Source of the DNA: Actinopolyspora saharensis
GTDB lineage: Bacteria > Actinomycetota > Actinomycetes > Mycobacteriales > Pseudonocardiaceae
Direction: 5' to 3'
Length of the DNA: 64,000 nt
Assembly (NCBI RefSeq): GCF_900100925.1
Contig: NZ_FNKO01000002.1
Span: 496,001-560,000, forward strand
Below the pieces are notes generated by a model. That model ran no database searches, was not told the origin of the DNA, and worked only from the letters and a program-made list of their open reading frames with translations. Position 1 is the first letter of the stretch. The number at the start of each line of letters is the position of its first letter. Positions 48,868 through 57,859 of this stretch are shown in pieces. The position numbers were made by a program, and so were the translations under genes.

Positions 48868-49278
48868 TCACTCACTGCGGGAGGCGTTGAGCTCTGCCAG
48901 ATAGCGGTTGTACTCGGCGAGCTGGGGGTCCTCCTCCTCGGTCACCGGAGGGGCCGGAGGTGGGACCGGAGAGCGCCGTGGGCGGGAGCGCTCCGACGTG
49001 GAGGAGTCGGTCTCCTCGGGGGCCGCCGATTCCCCGACGGGCTCGGCTTCCTCGTGCGGCTCGGTGCCGTTGAGCGCTCGAACCACCTGGTACCACAGGA
49101 ACAGGGCGAATCCGCCGAACAGCGGCCACTGCAGGGCGTAGCCGAGGTTCTGGAAGCTGCCGCCCGCCTCGTGGGCGCGCTCCCACTGCCACCAGCCCAA
49201 CCAGCCAGCGGCCACGACCGCGGCCAGGAAAACCAGGTGCAGCAGCACCCAGCGCGGCGAAACCAGCCTGCCCTTCAC
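48868..49278 (-). CDS. Conserved actinobacterial membrane protein
   Basis: 136 aa: two hydrophobic segments (about 9-29, WVLLHLVFLAAVVAAGWLGW, and 48-66, ALQWPLFGGFALFLWYQVV), then a long cytoplasmic Pro/Glu/Arg-rich tail ending DPQLAEYNRYLAELNA. The architecture and the tail ending are common in actinomycetes, but no function is known to me. Single gene. Confidence 0.85.
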   Translation of the reverse strand: MKGRLVSPRWVLLHLVFLAAVVAAGWLGWWQWERAHEAGGSFQNLGYALQWPLFGGFALFLWYQVVRALNGTEPHEEAEPVGESAAPEETDSSTSERSRPRRSPVPPPAPPVTEEEDPQLAEYNRYLAELNASRSE

Positions 49279-49302
49279 ACCCCCATTGTAGGACCGGGAC
49301 GG

Positions 49303-49327
49303 GCTTCCGGCTCAGCCGCTCGGAAGC
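49303..49327 (-). terminator. Hairpin after the MFS gene
   Basis: Arms GCTTCCG / CGGAAGC around an 11-nt loop, 15 nt past the MFS stop. Modest stem; terminator role is likely but unproven. Confidence 0.5.
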
Positions 49328-49341
49328 ACCGGAGGTGGATC

Positions 49342-50514
49342 TCACCTCGCTGCTCGCCGCGGCCACCCCCCGCGAGCGGCGACGGCCGCGGGGAAGGCGA
49401 GGGCGACCAGCACGGCGCAGGTCACGAATCCCGCGGGATAACCGCTCGCGGCCACCACGGCCCCCAGCCCCACCGAGCCGACCCCGTTGCCCGCGTCGTA
49501 GGCGACGTTCCACGCGGTGCTGGCCGCTCCGGGGTCGGCGCGTTCGAACATCAGCACCAGCGCCGCGTTCTGCAGCCCGCCGAATCCCGCTCCCAGCGCC
49601 AGCGCACCGAGCACGGCGAGCCACCCGGCGCCAGCGCTGCCCAGCGCGAGCAGCGCCAGTCCGGCAGCGGCCAGCGACATCGCGGGCAGCGGTACGTGCC
49701 CGGAACCGAGGCGGTCCCCGAGGTGTCCCGCGACCCACCGGAACCCGACGGTCGCGATCCCGAAGGCGAGCAACCCGGCCGATCCCGTCGTCGCTCCCGT
49801 GGCCAGTGGCAGGAAGGCCACGAGACCTCCCGCGGCCACCGAGACCGGGGCCATCGCCAGCCAGGGCGCGGCGAGCCCGCGCAGCGGGAAGCCGCCTGCC
49901 GCCTCGCCCGCCGACTCCGGCCTCCCCGACTGCTCGTCGACCCCACCGATCCCCAGCGCGGCCACCGCGGTCACGACGGGCACCGCCGCCGCGATCCAGA
50001 ACAGCGGGACGAAACCCAGCGTCTCGGCCAGCCAGACCCCGACCGGCAGCATCAACGCGTGGGGAGTTCCCACTGCCAGTCCGTAGAGTCCCGCGGCCCG
50101 CCCGCGGTGGTGCGCGGGCACCAGCTCGGCCACCAGCGCGCTGCCGGTCACGGTGAGCAGCCCGAAACCGATCCCGCGCAGCCCGGAGACGGCCAGCAGG
50201 CCGGGCAGTCGCGTGAACAGCCCGAACAGCGGCGCCCCCAGTCCCAGCAGCAGTGTTCCGCCCCCCAGCAGGACTCGCGGATCACAGCTGCGCAGCAACC
50301 AGGGCATGAGCAACTGCGTCAGCACCGTGACCAGCATGAAAACGCCGTTGGTCAACCCGGCGCCCGTCTCGTTCTCCCCCGCGCGCACCGCCCACAGCGG
50401 AACCACCGGCAACAGCAGCACGTACCCGGTGAAAGCTCCCAGGGTGACGATCAGCAGCATCCCGAACGAGCGCCCGTAGCCCGTCCGGGCCGCGCCCGGC
50501 GCCGGGGTGCTCAA
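49342..50514 (-). CDS. MFS transporter
   Basis: 390-aa major facilitator with 12 hydrophobic segments and a central loop near residue 185. Motif-A-like region between helices 2 and 3 (RSCDPRVLLGGG) is degenerate; GLRGIGFGLLTVTGSALVAE is typical of drug/metabolite exporters. The TTG start overlaps the stop of the GntR gene (TTGA), coupling the two; an internal ATG (MLLIVTLGAF) is the alternative. Substrate unknown. Confidence 0.88.
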   Translation of the reverse strand: MSTPAPGAARTGYGRSFGMLLIVTLGAFTGYVLLLPVVPLWAVRAGENETGAGLTNGVFMLVTVLTQLLMPWLLRSCDPRVLLGGGTLLLGLGAPLFGLFTRLPGLLAVSGLRGIGFGLLTVTGSALVAELVPAHHRGRAAGLYGLAVGTPHALMLPVGVWLAETLGFVPLFWIAAAVPVVTAVAALGIGGVDEQSGRPESAGEAAGGFPLRGLAAPWLAMAPVSVAAGGLVAFLPLATGATTGSAGLLAFGIATVGFRWVAGHLGDRLGSGHVPLPAMSLAAAGLALLALGSAGAGWLAVLGALALGAGFGGLQNAALVLMFERADPGAASTAWNVAYDAGNGVGSVGLGAVVAASGYPAGFVTCAVLVALAFPAAVAARGGWPRRAAR

Positions 50515-51221
50515 CGGTGCGTCTCCCCCGGGAAGCGGCGGTACTCCGCGAGCAGCTGCGTTTCGGCCGCGTCCAGGTACTCCTCGAGCCTGTTCGCCGC
50601 ATCGAAGCGGTGACCCGCCCCCACCAGCTCGGCGATCCGGCGGTTGTTCTCCAGGTAGGGCTCGTGGAACTCCCGCAGCTCCGGCATCGCGTGGAAGGCC
50701 AGTCGCAGCTCGGCCAGCAGCTGGCGCACGGTCTCGTCCACCCGCGGGCTTCCGGCCAGGGCGGCCACGGCCTGGTGGAAGCGCATGTTCGCCGTTCCCA
50801 CCTCGTGCCACTCGCAGCGGCGTGCCGCTCGCTCCCCCGCGTCGACGGCGCGCCCGAGGTCGGCGACCCGCTCGGGGGCGGGTTCCTCCGAGGTCCGCAG
50901 CGCACCGGTCTCGAGCAGTCGCCGGACGCGGTACAGGTCGACGACCTCGTCGACGGACAGCACCCGCACGAACACTCCCCGGTGGAACTCGTGCACCAGC
51001 AGCCGTTCGTGCACCAGCAGCCGGAACGCCTCGCGCAGCGTGTTGCGGGACACCGCGAGCGCGCGGCCCGCGCTCTCCTCGGACAGCCGGGTCCCCGGGG
51101 CGAGTCCCCCCTCGAGAACGCGCTGGCGCAGCAGGTCCGCCACTCGCTCGGCGGTGCTCGTGCGATCGAGCAGCTCCCGGTCGGAGGCGAGCAGCTCCAC
51201 CCAGTCCTCGGCGGTGCCCAT
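50511..51221 (-). CDS. GntR-family (FadR/FCD subfamily) regulator
   Basis: 236 aa: N-terminal winged helix (ERVADLLRQRVLEGGLAPGTRLSEESAGRALAVSRNTLREAF) and a helical FCD effector domain (about 95-225) with a probable metal-ligand histidine in NMRFHQAV. Start at the ATG encoding MGTAEDWVELL. Divergent from the NRAMP-pxp genes, with a TTGT-N3-ACAA operator in the gap; probably a repressor responding to 5-oxoproline or a related acid. Confidence 0.92.
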   Translation of the reverse strand: MGTAEDWVELLASDRELLDRTSTAERVADLLRQRVLEGGLAPGTRLSEESAGRALAVSRNTLREAFRLLVHERLLVHEFHRGVFVRVLSVDEVVDLYRVRRLLETGALRTSEEPAPERVADLGRAVDAGERAARRCEWHEVGTANMRFHQAVAALAGSPRVDETVRQLLAELRLAFHAMPELREFHEPYLENNRRIAELVGAGHRFDAANRLEEYLDAAETQLLAEYRRFPGETHR

Positions 51222-51320
51222 CGTGCCCCCAAGCGGATGTGGTGGTTCTTCCCGGTGCACCCGCCGCGTGCGCTTCCTGGCGACATCGACGGGTCGGGGG
51301 GAGTTTACCGGAGCGATCTC

Positions 51321-51349
51321 TTGACATGCAGCAAAATTGTTCAACAATT
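51321..51349 (+). promoter_or_regulatory. Promoter with overlapping FadR-type operator
   Basis: TTGACA (51321-51326) fits a -35; a weak ACAATT lies 17 nt on. AATTGTTCAACAATT (51335-51349) is a perfect 7-bp-arm palindrome containing TTGTTCAACAA, the spacing used by FCD-type GntR proteins. It occupies the spacer and -10 of the NRAMP-pxp promoter, a repression geometry. Confidence 0.6.
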
Positions 51350-51398
51350 CACTTGTTCATCTGTAATCACTTTCGGGCAACGCGAGGATGGGAGCGCC

Positions 51399-52616
51399 GT
51401 GACCGAGGAGACCACGAGCCCGCCGAGAGCGGCGGCCAAGCGGGGGACGCTGCTCGGCGCGGTGTTCCTGATGGCGACCAGCGCCATCGGTCCGGGGTTC
51501 ATCACCCAGACGACCGAGTTCACCGTGCGGCTCGGAGCCGCCTTCGCCTTCGCGATAGTGCTGTCGATCCTGCTGGACATCGCGGTGCAGCTCAACGTGT
51601 GGCGGGTCATCGGCGTATCGGGGACGCGCGCGCAGGACCTGGGCAACCGGGTGCTTCCCGGGCTCGGTTCGGTCATGGCCGTGCTGGTCGTGTTCGGCGG
51701 GCTGGTGTTCAACGTGGGCAACCTCGCCGGGGCCTCCCTCGGACTGGACGCGCTGCTCGGACTGAACGTGAAGATCGGCGGCGCCGTCTCGGCGCTGATC
51801 GCGCTCGGTGTCTTCGCGAGCAGGCGCGCGGGGGTCGCCATGGACCGCCTCGTGCTGGTGCTCGGCGTGCTGATGATCGCGCTGACCGGATACGTGGCCG
51901 TTTCCTCCTCCCCGCCCGTCGGGGAGGCGCTGCGGCAGACGGTGCTGCCGCAGCGGATCGACTTCCTGTCGATCACCACGCTGCTCGGTGGCACGGTCGG
52001 CGGTTACATCACCTACGCCGGAGCGCACCGGCTGGTCGACGCCGGGATCAGCGGCCCCGAGCACGTCGGGGAGATAACGCGCAGCTCGGTCACCTCGCTG
52101 CTGGTCACGGGCGTGATGCGCATCGTGCTGTTCCTGGCGCTGCTCGGCGTGGTCGCCGGAGGGGCCACGCTCACGAGCGGCAACCCCACCGCGGAGGCCT
52201 TCGGGCACGCCGCCGGAGCCGTGGGCACGCGCCTGTTCGGGGTGATCCTCTGGTCCGCCGGGATCACCTCCGTGATCGGCGCCGCCTACACCTCGATATC
52301 GTTCCTGTCCACGCTGTCCCCCGCCCTGGAGCGGGGCCGCTCCTGGCTGGTGGCGGGATTCATCGCGCTGTCCACGGTGGTGTTCCTGGTGCTGGAGCAG
52401 GCACCGGCCACGCTGCTCGTGCTGGCCGGGGCTCTCAACGGGCTGATCCTGCCGGTCGGTTTCGGGGTACTGCTGTGGGTGGCGGCCCGACGCCGGGACC
52501 TGCTCGGCGGCCACCGGCACCCGCGCTGGTTGCTGACGATCGGCGTGCTCGCGTGGCTGCTGACGTTGTACCTCGGGCTCAGTTCCCTCAGAGGTATGGC
52601 GGCCCTCTGGAGTTGA
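51399..52616 (+). CDS. NRAMP-like transporter (YcsG type)
   Basis: 405 aa, about 11 transmembrane helices of the LeuT/NRAMP fold. Where metal-transporting NRAMPs have D-P-G-N in helix 1, this protein has [16 protein letters not shown], lacking both the Asp and Asn ligands, and no M-P-H is seen in helix 6 ([12 protein letters not shown]). Its neighbours are pxpABC, as for YcsG of Bacillus. A role in importing 5-oxoproline or a related organic acid is therefore more likely than metal uptake (inference). GTG start with GGGAG upstream. Confidence 0.9.
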   Translation: MTEETTSPPRAAAKRGTLLGAVFLMATSAIGPGFITQTTEFTVRLGAAFAFAIVLSILLDIAVQLNVWRVIGVSGTRAQDLGNRVLPGLGSVMAVLVVFGGLVFNVGNLAGASLGLDALLGLNVKIGGAVSALIALGVFASRRAGVAMDRLVLVLGVLMIALTGYVAVSSSPPVGEALRQTVLPQRIDFLSITTLLGGTVGGYITYAGAHRLVDAGISGPEHVGEITRSSVTSLLVTGVMRIVLFLALLGVVAGGATLTSGNPTAEAFGHAAGAVGTRLFGVILWSAGITSVIGAAYTSISFLSTLSPALERGRSWLVAGFIALSTVVFLVLEQAPATLLVLAGALNGLILPVGFGVLLWVAARRRDLLGGHRHPRWLLTIGVLAWLLTLYLGLSSLRGMAALWS

Positions 52617-52794
52617 CGGCTCGCGGCGGAGCGGAGCTCCGCGCGGGTGGGCCGTTCCGGCACGTGAGCCGCTCGGGCCGGACCCCGGCACCGAGATAGG
52701 GCCCTCGCCGGAACGCCCGAGGAGCGCCCCGGAGAGCGAAGGACGAACGAGAACCCGGTCAGCCGGGCGGAATCCCGTTGAAAGGATCTCGGTC

Positions 52795-53550
52795 ATGGAT
52801 CTCAACGCCGACCTCGCCGAAAGCTTCGGCCGCTGGGAACTGGGCGACGACGAAGCGCTGCTGCGCATCGTCACGAGCGCGAACGTGGCGTGCGGGTTCC
52901 ACGCCGGCGACCCGGGGGTGATCCGGCGGGCGTGCGCGTGGGCGGCCCGGGAAGGAGTCGCGATCGGTGCCCAGGTGGGCTACCGGGACCTGCTGGGGTT
53001 CGGGCGGCGCTTCGTCGACATGGCGCCCGCCGAGCTCACCGACGAGGTCCTCTACCAGATCGGCGCCCTGGAGGCGCTCGCCGGAGCGGAGGGGGCCGAG
53101 GTCTCCTACGTGAAACCGCACGGCGCGCTCTACAACGCGATCGTGAGTCACCGCGAGCAGGCCTCCGCCGTGGTCGAGGCAGTGCACAGCTACGGCCGGG
53201 ACCTCGCTGCACTGGGACTTCCCGGTTCGCTGTGGCTGCGGCTGGCCGAGGAGCGCGGACTGCGCACCTTCCGGGAGGCCTTCGCCGACCGCGCCTACAC
53301 CCCCGAGGGCACGCTGGTGCCCCGCAGCGAGCCGAACGCGGTGCTGACCGACCCGGAGGCCATCGCCGCGCGCTGCCTGCGGCTGGCGCGTGCGGAACCG
53401 ATCGAGGCCGTCGACGGCAGCGAGCTGGAGGTCGCGGCCGACTCGATCTGCCTGCACGGTGACACCCCGGAGGCCGTGACCATCGCGCGAGCGGTGCGGG
53501 ACCGACTGGTCGCGGCAGGCACCACCCCCACGCCGATGATCCGGAGGTGA
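52795..53550 (+). CDS. pxpA: 5-oxoprolinase subunit A (LamB/YcsF family)
   Basis: Component of the ATP-dependent prokaryotic 5-oxoprolinase that opens pyroglutamate to glutamate. 251 aa with [25 protein letters not shown] and [10 protein letters not shown], all conserved in the family. ATG preceded by AAAGGA. 178 nt after the transporter gene, four nt before pxpB. Confidence 0.96.
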   Translation: MDLNADLAESFGRWELGDDEALLRIVTSANVACGFHAGDPGVIRRACAWAAREGVAIGAQVGYRDLLGFGRRFVDMAPAELTDEVLYQIGALEALAGAEGAEVSYVKPHGALYNAIVSHREQASAVVEAVHSYGRDLAALGLPGSLWLRLAEERGLRTFREAFADRAYTPEGTLVPRSEPNAVLTDPEAIAARCLRLARAEPIEAVDGSELEVAADSICLHGDTPEAVTIARAVRDRLVAAGTTPTPMIRR

Positions 53551-53554
53551 CCCC

Positions 53555-54166
53555 GTGCGCGTCCTCCCCCTCGCCGACGCGGGACTGCTGGTCGAACTGG
53601 ACGACCTGGAAAGCGTGCACGCGCTCTACTCCGCGTTGTCCCGCTCCAGCCTTCCCGGGGTGACCGATCTCGTTCCCGCGGCGCGAACCCTGCTGCTGCA
53701 ACTGGATCCGCGGCACGCCGACCCGGCCGAGCTCGAACGCGTGGTGCGCGAGACCCGCCCCGATCCGGGAGGGATTCCCGAGAAGGAGCTGGTGCGGGTT
53801 CCGGTCGTCTACGACGGGGCCGACCTGGGAGAGGTGGCCGAGCTGACCGGACTGAGCGAACGCGAGGTGGTCTCCGAGCACACCGGCACCGACTGGACGG
53901 TGGCCTTCGGGGGGTTCGCCCCCGGCTTCGGATACCTCGCCGGAGGCTCCCCCTGGCTCGAGGTCCCGCGGCGCTCGGAGTCGCGCACCCGGGTTCCCCG
54001 GGGCGCGGTCGGCCTGGCGGGGAAGTTCAGCGGGATCTACCCGCGCTCCTCCCCCGGCGGATGGCAACTGATCGGACGCACCGAGCTGGAGATCTGGAAC
54101 ACGGACCGGCAGCCACCGGCCCTGCTCCGGCCCGGGGTCCGCGTGCGGTTCGAGGAGGCGCGTTGA
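53555..54166 (+). CDS. pxpB: 5-oxoprolinase subunit B (KipI-like)
   Basis: 203 aa with the allophanate-hydrolase subunit 1 fold: VPVVYDGADLGEVAE, GFAPGFGYLAGG and the C-terminal GGWQLIGRTELEIWN. GTG start. Acts with PxpA and PxpC; Bacillus KipI additionally inhibits the KinA kinase, which has no counterpart visible here. Confidence 0.95.
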   Translation: MRVLPLADAGLLVELDDLESVHALYSALSRSSLPGVTDLVPAARTLLLQLDPRHADPAELERVVRETRPDPGGIPEKELVRVPVVYDGADLGEVAELTGLSEREVVSEHTGTDWTVAFGGFAPGFGYLAGGSPWLEVPRRSESRTRVPRGAVGLAGKFSGIYPRSSPGGWQLIGRTELEIWNTDRQPPALLRPGVRVRFEEAR

Positions 54167-55023
54167 GCGATCTGCGAGTGCTGTCCACCGGGCCGCTGGC
54201 GACCGTGCAGGACCTGGGTCGTGCCGGGGCCGGCGACATCGGGGTGGGAGTTTCCGGTGCGGCCGACCGGGGATCCCTGCGGCTGGCCAACCGGCTGGTC
54301 GGCAACCGGGAGGAGGCCGCGGCGATCGAGATCACTCTCGGCGGCCTGGCGCTGTGCGCTCGACGGGCGCTCACCGTGGCCGTGACCGGAGCCGACTGTC
54401 CGATCGCAGTGGACGGACGTGGGGGCGCGGTGAACGCGGTGCTGCGCGTACCCGCCGGTACGGAACTGACCACGGGAGCACCGGAACGCGGTTCGCGGTC
54501 TTACCTGGCCGTGCGGGGCGGTGTCGACGTGGAACCGGTGCTCGGTTCGCGCTCCACGGACACGCTGTCCGGTCTGGGGCCGGATCCGCTGCGCGCCGGG
54601 GACCTGCTGCCCGTGGGATCTTCCCCCGCGGACTTCCCCGTCGTGGACGCCGCCCCGGTTCCGGAGCCACCCGCTGGGGATCTCGAGCTGACCGTGGTGC
54701 CGGGGCCGCGGGCCGACTGGTTCACGGAAGGAGCGCTGTCCACGCTGTTCAGCGGGACGTATCGGGTGACTCCGCGGAGCGACCGGGTTGGGATGCGGCT
54801 CGACGGCCCGCTGCTGGAGCGCGCCGGCGCCGGGGAGCTGCCCAGCGAGGGCATGGTCTCCGGAGCGCTGCAGGTCCCGCCTTCGGGCGAGCCGACGCTG
54901 TTCCTGGCCGACCACCCGGTGACCGGGGGCTATCCCGTCATCGCGGTGGTTCGTTCCGCCGACGTCGACAGGGCGGCCCAGGCTCGCCCCGGACAGCGCC
55001 TGCGCTTCCGCCCGGCTCGGTAG
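54163..55023 (+). CDS. pxpC: 5-oxoprolinase subunit C (KipA-like)
   Basis: 286 aa, allophanate-hydrolase subunit 2 fold: STGPLATVQDLGRAGAGDIG, SGAADRGSLRLAN, YLAVRGGVDV and DRVGMRLDGP. TTG start overlapping the pxpB stop (TTGA) with GAGGAGG five nt upstream, so translationally coupled. Last gene of the NRAMP-pxpABC unit. Confidence 0.94.
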   Translation: MSDLRVLSTGPLATVQDLGRAGAGDIGVGVSGAADRGSLRLANRLVGNREEAAAIEITLGGLALCARRALTVAVTGADCPIAVDGRGGAVNAVLRVPAGTELTTGAPERGSRSYLAVRGGVDVEPVLGSRSTDTLSGLGPDPLRAGDLLPVGSSPADFPVVDAAPVPEPPAGDLELTVVPGPRADWFTEGALSTLFSGTYRVTPRSDRVGMRLDGPLLERAGAGELPSEGMVSGALQVPPSGEPTLFLADHPVTGGYPVIAVVRSADVDRAAQARPGQRLRFRPAR

Positions 55024-55029
55024 CTCGGT

Positions 55030-55180
55030 CGCTGCTCGCCAACGGCCCAGCACTCCCGAGGCGCCGACTCACGTGCCGGCTACCCGGTCAACCACGCAGA
55101 CCAAGTCCCCGAAAAAGTCTCCACTCCAACACAGGTGCTCTGAGCCTGCGCCACCGGCACCGCCGCGAGCAAACCGAGCC
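55030..55180 (-). repeat. Family B fragment joined to a family A tail
   Basis: 55053-55083 is identical to 927-957 (family B). 55122-55170 is a family A tail (GGTGCTCTGAGCCTGCGCCA then CCGGCACCGCCGCG) without the hairpin core. Both are oriented 3' of the minus-strand gene that ends at 55193, as elsewhere. Confidence 0.65.
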
Positions 55181-55192
55181 GAGGACCCTCCG

Positions 55193-56104
55193 TCAAGTGA
55201 GTTCGTTCAACTTGCGCTGGGCTTCCTCGAGCTCGCGCTGCAGCTGTTCGACCCGGGCCCGCTGGTGCTCGCGTTCCGCTTCGAGCAGGGGCTCCACTGC
55301 CGCGGCCACGTCCTCGTGCAGGGCCTTGGCGGCCTGTCCCACCGCCGAGGCGGGGATCTCGGTGGGGCGCAGCACCCGCTTCTTGCCGTTGCTCACCTCG
55401 ACGGTCCACTGCCCGTTCGAGCCCGCGATCATGGTCACCGAGGCGCCCGTGGTGCGGCTGGCTCCGCTCCTGGCCGTGGTGCCGCTCCGGGAGGTGCTCG
55501 ACCGCTTGGAGCCTGCCGTTTCCTTCCCGCCGGACTGCTCGGAGGAGGTGCTCGCGGTGCTTCCGCTCGAACCGCTCCCCCGTCCGCTCGCGGACCTGGT
55601 GGAACCGGCCGATTCGGTCGCGGCCCCGGTCGTCGAAGTCCCGCTCGTCGCGGTTCCCCTCGACGAGGAGTCCCCCTCCGAGGAACCGCCCGCGGAGTCG
55701 GTCTTCGTCGAGGTCGTGGCTGTCGTGGAGCCGCCGCCGGTGGACGCGGCCGACGTGGCACCGGAACCGGAGGCCCTCCGCGACGAGCTCTTCGTCGCGG
55801 ACTGCTCGGCTCCCTTGCCCTGTCCGGCGCCGCTCTGTCCGGAGCTCTTGTCCCTGCGCTTGCGCGCGGGCTTGTCCAGAGTCACCTCGGCCGCCGAGAA
55901 CGAGAGCACGTCCTTGGAACCGGCGGGGCGCACCTGCAGGAACTCGCCCTCTGCCGGTTCGTCCATGGACACCACCTTGCCGGAGCGCTCGGCGTCCACG
56001 CCGACGGCCGAGGCGGTGAACCAGACGGTCGGCGTTTCCCCGTTATCCAGTTCCTCACGGAGACCGTGAATCTGTTCGGACGACAGTGCACGGGCCTCGG
56101 ACAT
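55193..56104 (-). CDS. Low-complexity protein with C-terminal coiled coil
   Basis: 303 aa, family not recognised. Three parts: an N-terminal folded-looking domain (1-95; SSEQIHGLREELDNGETPTV, GEFLQVRP), a Ser/Thr/Gly/Ala linker (about 100-215) with scattered Lys/Arg, and a C-terminal region with a short beta segment (GQWTVEVSNGKKRVLRPTEI) and a long charged helix (about 262-303) likely to form a coiled coil. ATG with GGGGGAAG upstream. No membrane segment or signal peptide. Confidence 0.8.
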   Translation of the reverse strand: MSEARALSSEQIHGLREELDNGETPTVWFTASAVGVDAERSGKVVSMDEPAEGEFLQVRPAGSKDVLSFSAAEVTLDKPARKRRDKSSGQSGAGQGKGAEQSATKSSSRRASGSGATSAASTGGGSTTATTSTKTDSAGGSSEGDSSSRGTATSGTSTTGAATESAGSTRSASGRGSGSSGSTASTSSEQSGGKETAGSKRSSTSRSGTTARSGASRTTGASVTMIAGSNGQWTVEVSNGKKRVLRPTEIPASAVGQAAKALHEDVAAAVEPLLEAEREHQRARVEQLQRELEEAQRKLNELT

Positions 56105-56285
56105 CGGCTTCCCCCGATTGGACAACGGCATTCACCCGCGACGGCCGCCGGAACCTCCGAACGCCGGTGGTTCCCGGAGCACGACGGCTCACGGAATCCA
56201 CTCCGCCGGGCGACGGCCTGCGAGTTTGCCGGGATGGGCTCACACGAACTGACTGCGGAAGTTTATCGAACGTCCGTGCGAATGC

Positions 56286-57782
56286 TCAACGCGCCCCCGA
56301 GCGCTGAATCTCGTAGTCCCTGGGGTCGGCCTTGCGGGTCTGCCACCAGTAGTTCCAGGTGAAGCCCGGCCACAGGGTCCGGTTCACGCCGTTCTCGTCC
56401 AGGTACCAGCTCTGGCAGCCTCCCGCGGACCACACCGCCCCCTTGAGCCGCGACTGGATCCGCGAGTTGAACTCGTCCTGCGCCGACTGCCGCACGTCGG
56501 CCTGGGTGAACTCGCCGCGCAGCATGGGGCGGAGGATGCTGAGCACGTAGTTGATCTGGCACTCGATCATGAACACGACCGAGTTGTGCCCCAGCCCCGT
56601 GTTCGGCCCGAGCAGGAAGTACAGATTGGGGAAGCTGGAGACGGTGATCCCCTTGTGCGCCTCCATGCCGTCCTTCCACGCGTCCTGCAGCTTGCGCCCG
56701 CCGCGGCCCACGATCGACAGGTGGTCGAACGCGTCGGTGACGTGGAAGCCTGTGCCGAAGATGATCGCGTCCACCGGGTGCTCGACCCCGTCGCCGTCGA
56801 CCACCGAGTTCTCGCGGACCTCAGCCACGCCGCTGGTGTTGAGGTCCACGTTGGACTGGTTGAGCGCCGGGTAGAAGTCGCTGGAGAGCAGGATGCGCTT
56901 GCACCCCATGGCGTAGTCGGGGGTGACGGCTTCCCGGACCCTCCTGTCGTGCACCTGCTTGCGGATGAACCGCTTGGCCAGCCACTGCGATATTCGCTGC
57001 AGGCGCGGTTCGCGCAGCACGGCGACCGAGCGGAACTCGAGGGTCATGTAGATGACGAAGCGCACCGCGCGCTGCAGCAGGGGCAGCCTGCGGAAGGCGC
57101 GCTGGACCCGCTCGGGCAGCGGGCGGTCGGGTTTGGGCTGGATCCACGGCGGGGTGCGCTGGAACAGGTTCAGCTTCGAGACCTTCTCGGCGACCTTGGG
57201 GACGAACTGGATGGCGCTGGCCCCGGTGCCCACCACAGCGACGCGCTTGCCCGTGAGGTCGTAGTCGTGGTTCCAGTCCGCGGAGTGGAAGCTCTCCCCC
57301 TGGAAGCGCTCCAGGCCGGGCAGCTCGGGGTAGTTCGGGATGTGCAGCGCACCGAGCCCGGAGACCAGGGCCCTGGCGACGTACTCGGTCCCGTCGGCCG
57401 TGGAAACGTGCCACTGGTGGCTGTCCTCGTCCCACTCCGCGCCGGTGAACTCGACGCCGTAGTGGATGTGCTCGTGAACCCCGTGCTTGTCGACGCAGCG
57501 CCGCAGGTACTCCTCGATCTCGCCCTGCTCGGCGAACATCCTCGACCACTCGGGGTTCTGCTCGAAGGAGAAGGAGTACATCAGCGAGGGGACGTCACAG
57601 GCACAGCCCGGGTACGTGTTGTCCCGCCAGGTCCCACCGAGGTCGTCCGATTTCTCCAGCAGGACGAAGTCGTGGATGCCCTCCTTCTTCAGCCGGATCG
57701 CGGTGCCGAGCCCGGAGAAGCCGCTTCCGACGATGACGACGGAGGTGTCGTGTCGGCGCTGTTCCCGCTGTCGCTTACCCAT
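56286..57782 (-). CDS. Flavin-containing Baeyer-Villiger-type monooxygenase
   Basis: 498 aa. FAD-binding IVGSGFSGLG at the N-terminus, the BVMO fingerprint F160-x-G-x3-H166-x3-W170 (FQGESFHSADW) and the NADPH-binding VVGTGASAIQ. Such enzymes insert oxygen into ketones or oxidise soft nucleophiles with NADPH and O2; substrate unknown. The GGTWRDNTYPGCACD segment is typical. Divergent from a TetR gene 77 bp away, its probable regulator. Confidence 0.94.
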   Translation of the reverse strand: MGKRQREQRRHDTSVVIVGSGFSGLGTAIRLKKEGIHDFVLLEKSDDLGGTWRDNTYPGCACDVPSLMYSFSFEQNPEWSRMFAEQGEIEEYLRRCVDKHGVHEHIHYGVEFTGAEWDEDSHQWHVSTADGTEYVARALVSGLGALHIPNYPELPGLERFQGESFHSADWNHDYDLTGKRVAVVGTGASAIQFVPKVAEKVSKLNLFQRTPPWIQPKPDRPLPERVQRAFRRLPLLQRAVRFVIYMTLEFRSVAVLREPRLQRISQWLAKRFIRKQVHDRRVREAVTPDYAMGCKRILLSSDFYPALNQSNVDLNTSGVAEVRENSVVDGDGVEHPVDAIIFGTGFHVTDAFDHLSIVGRGGRKLQDAWKDGMEAHKGITVSSFPNLYFLLGPNTGLGHNSVVFMIECQINYVLSILRPMLRGEFTQADVRQSAQDEFNSRIQSRLKGAVWSAGGCQSWYLDENGVNRTLWPGFTWNYWWQTRKADPRDYEIQRSGAR

Positions 57783-57825
57783 CCCCCGATACCTCCCGAG
57801 TCGAGCGAAGTGATCTTACTAACCG

Positions 57826-57850
57826 GTAGGCTACTACGAGTAGGGTTACT
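57826..57850. promoter_or_regulatory. Short inverted repeats between monooxygenase and TetR gene
   Basis: GTAGGCTAC (57826-57834) and AGTAGGGTTACT (57839-57850) lie in the 77-bp divergent gap. Small dyads of this kind are plausible TetR sites; neither is long enough to be certain. Confidence 0.4.
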
Positions 57851-57859
57851 TGCGGTAGG

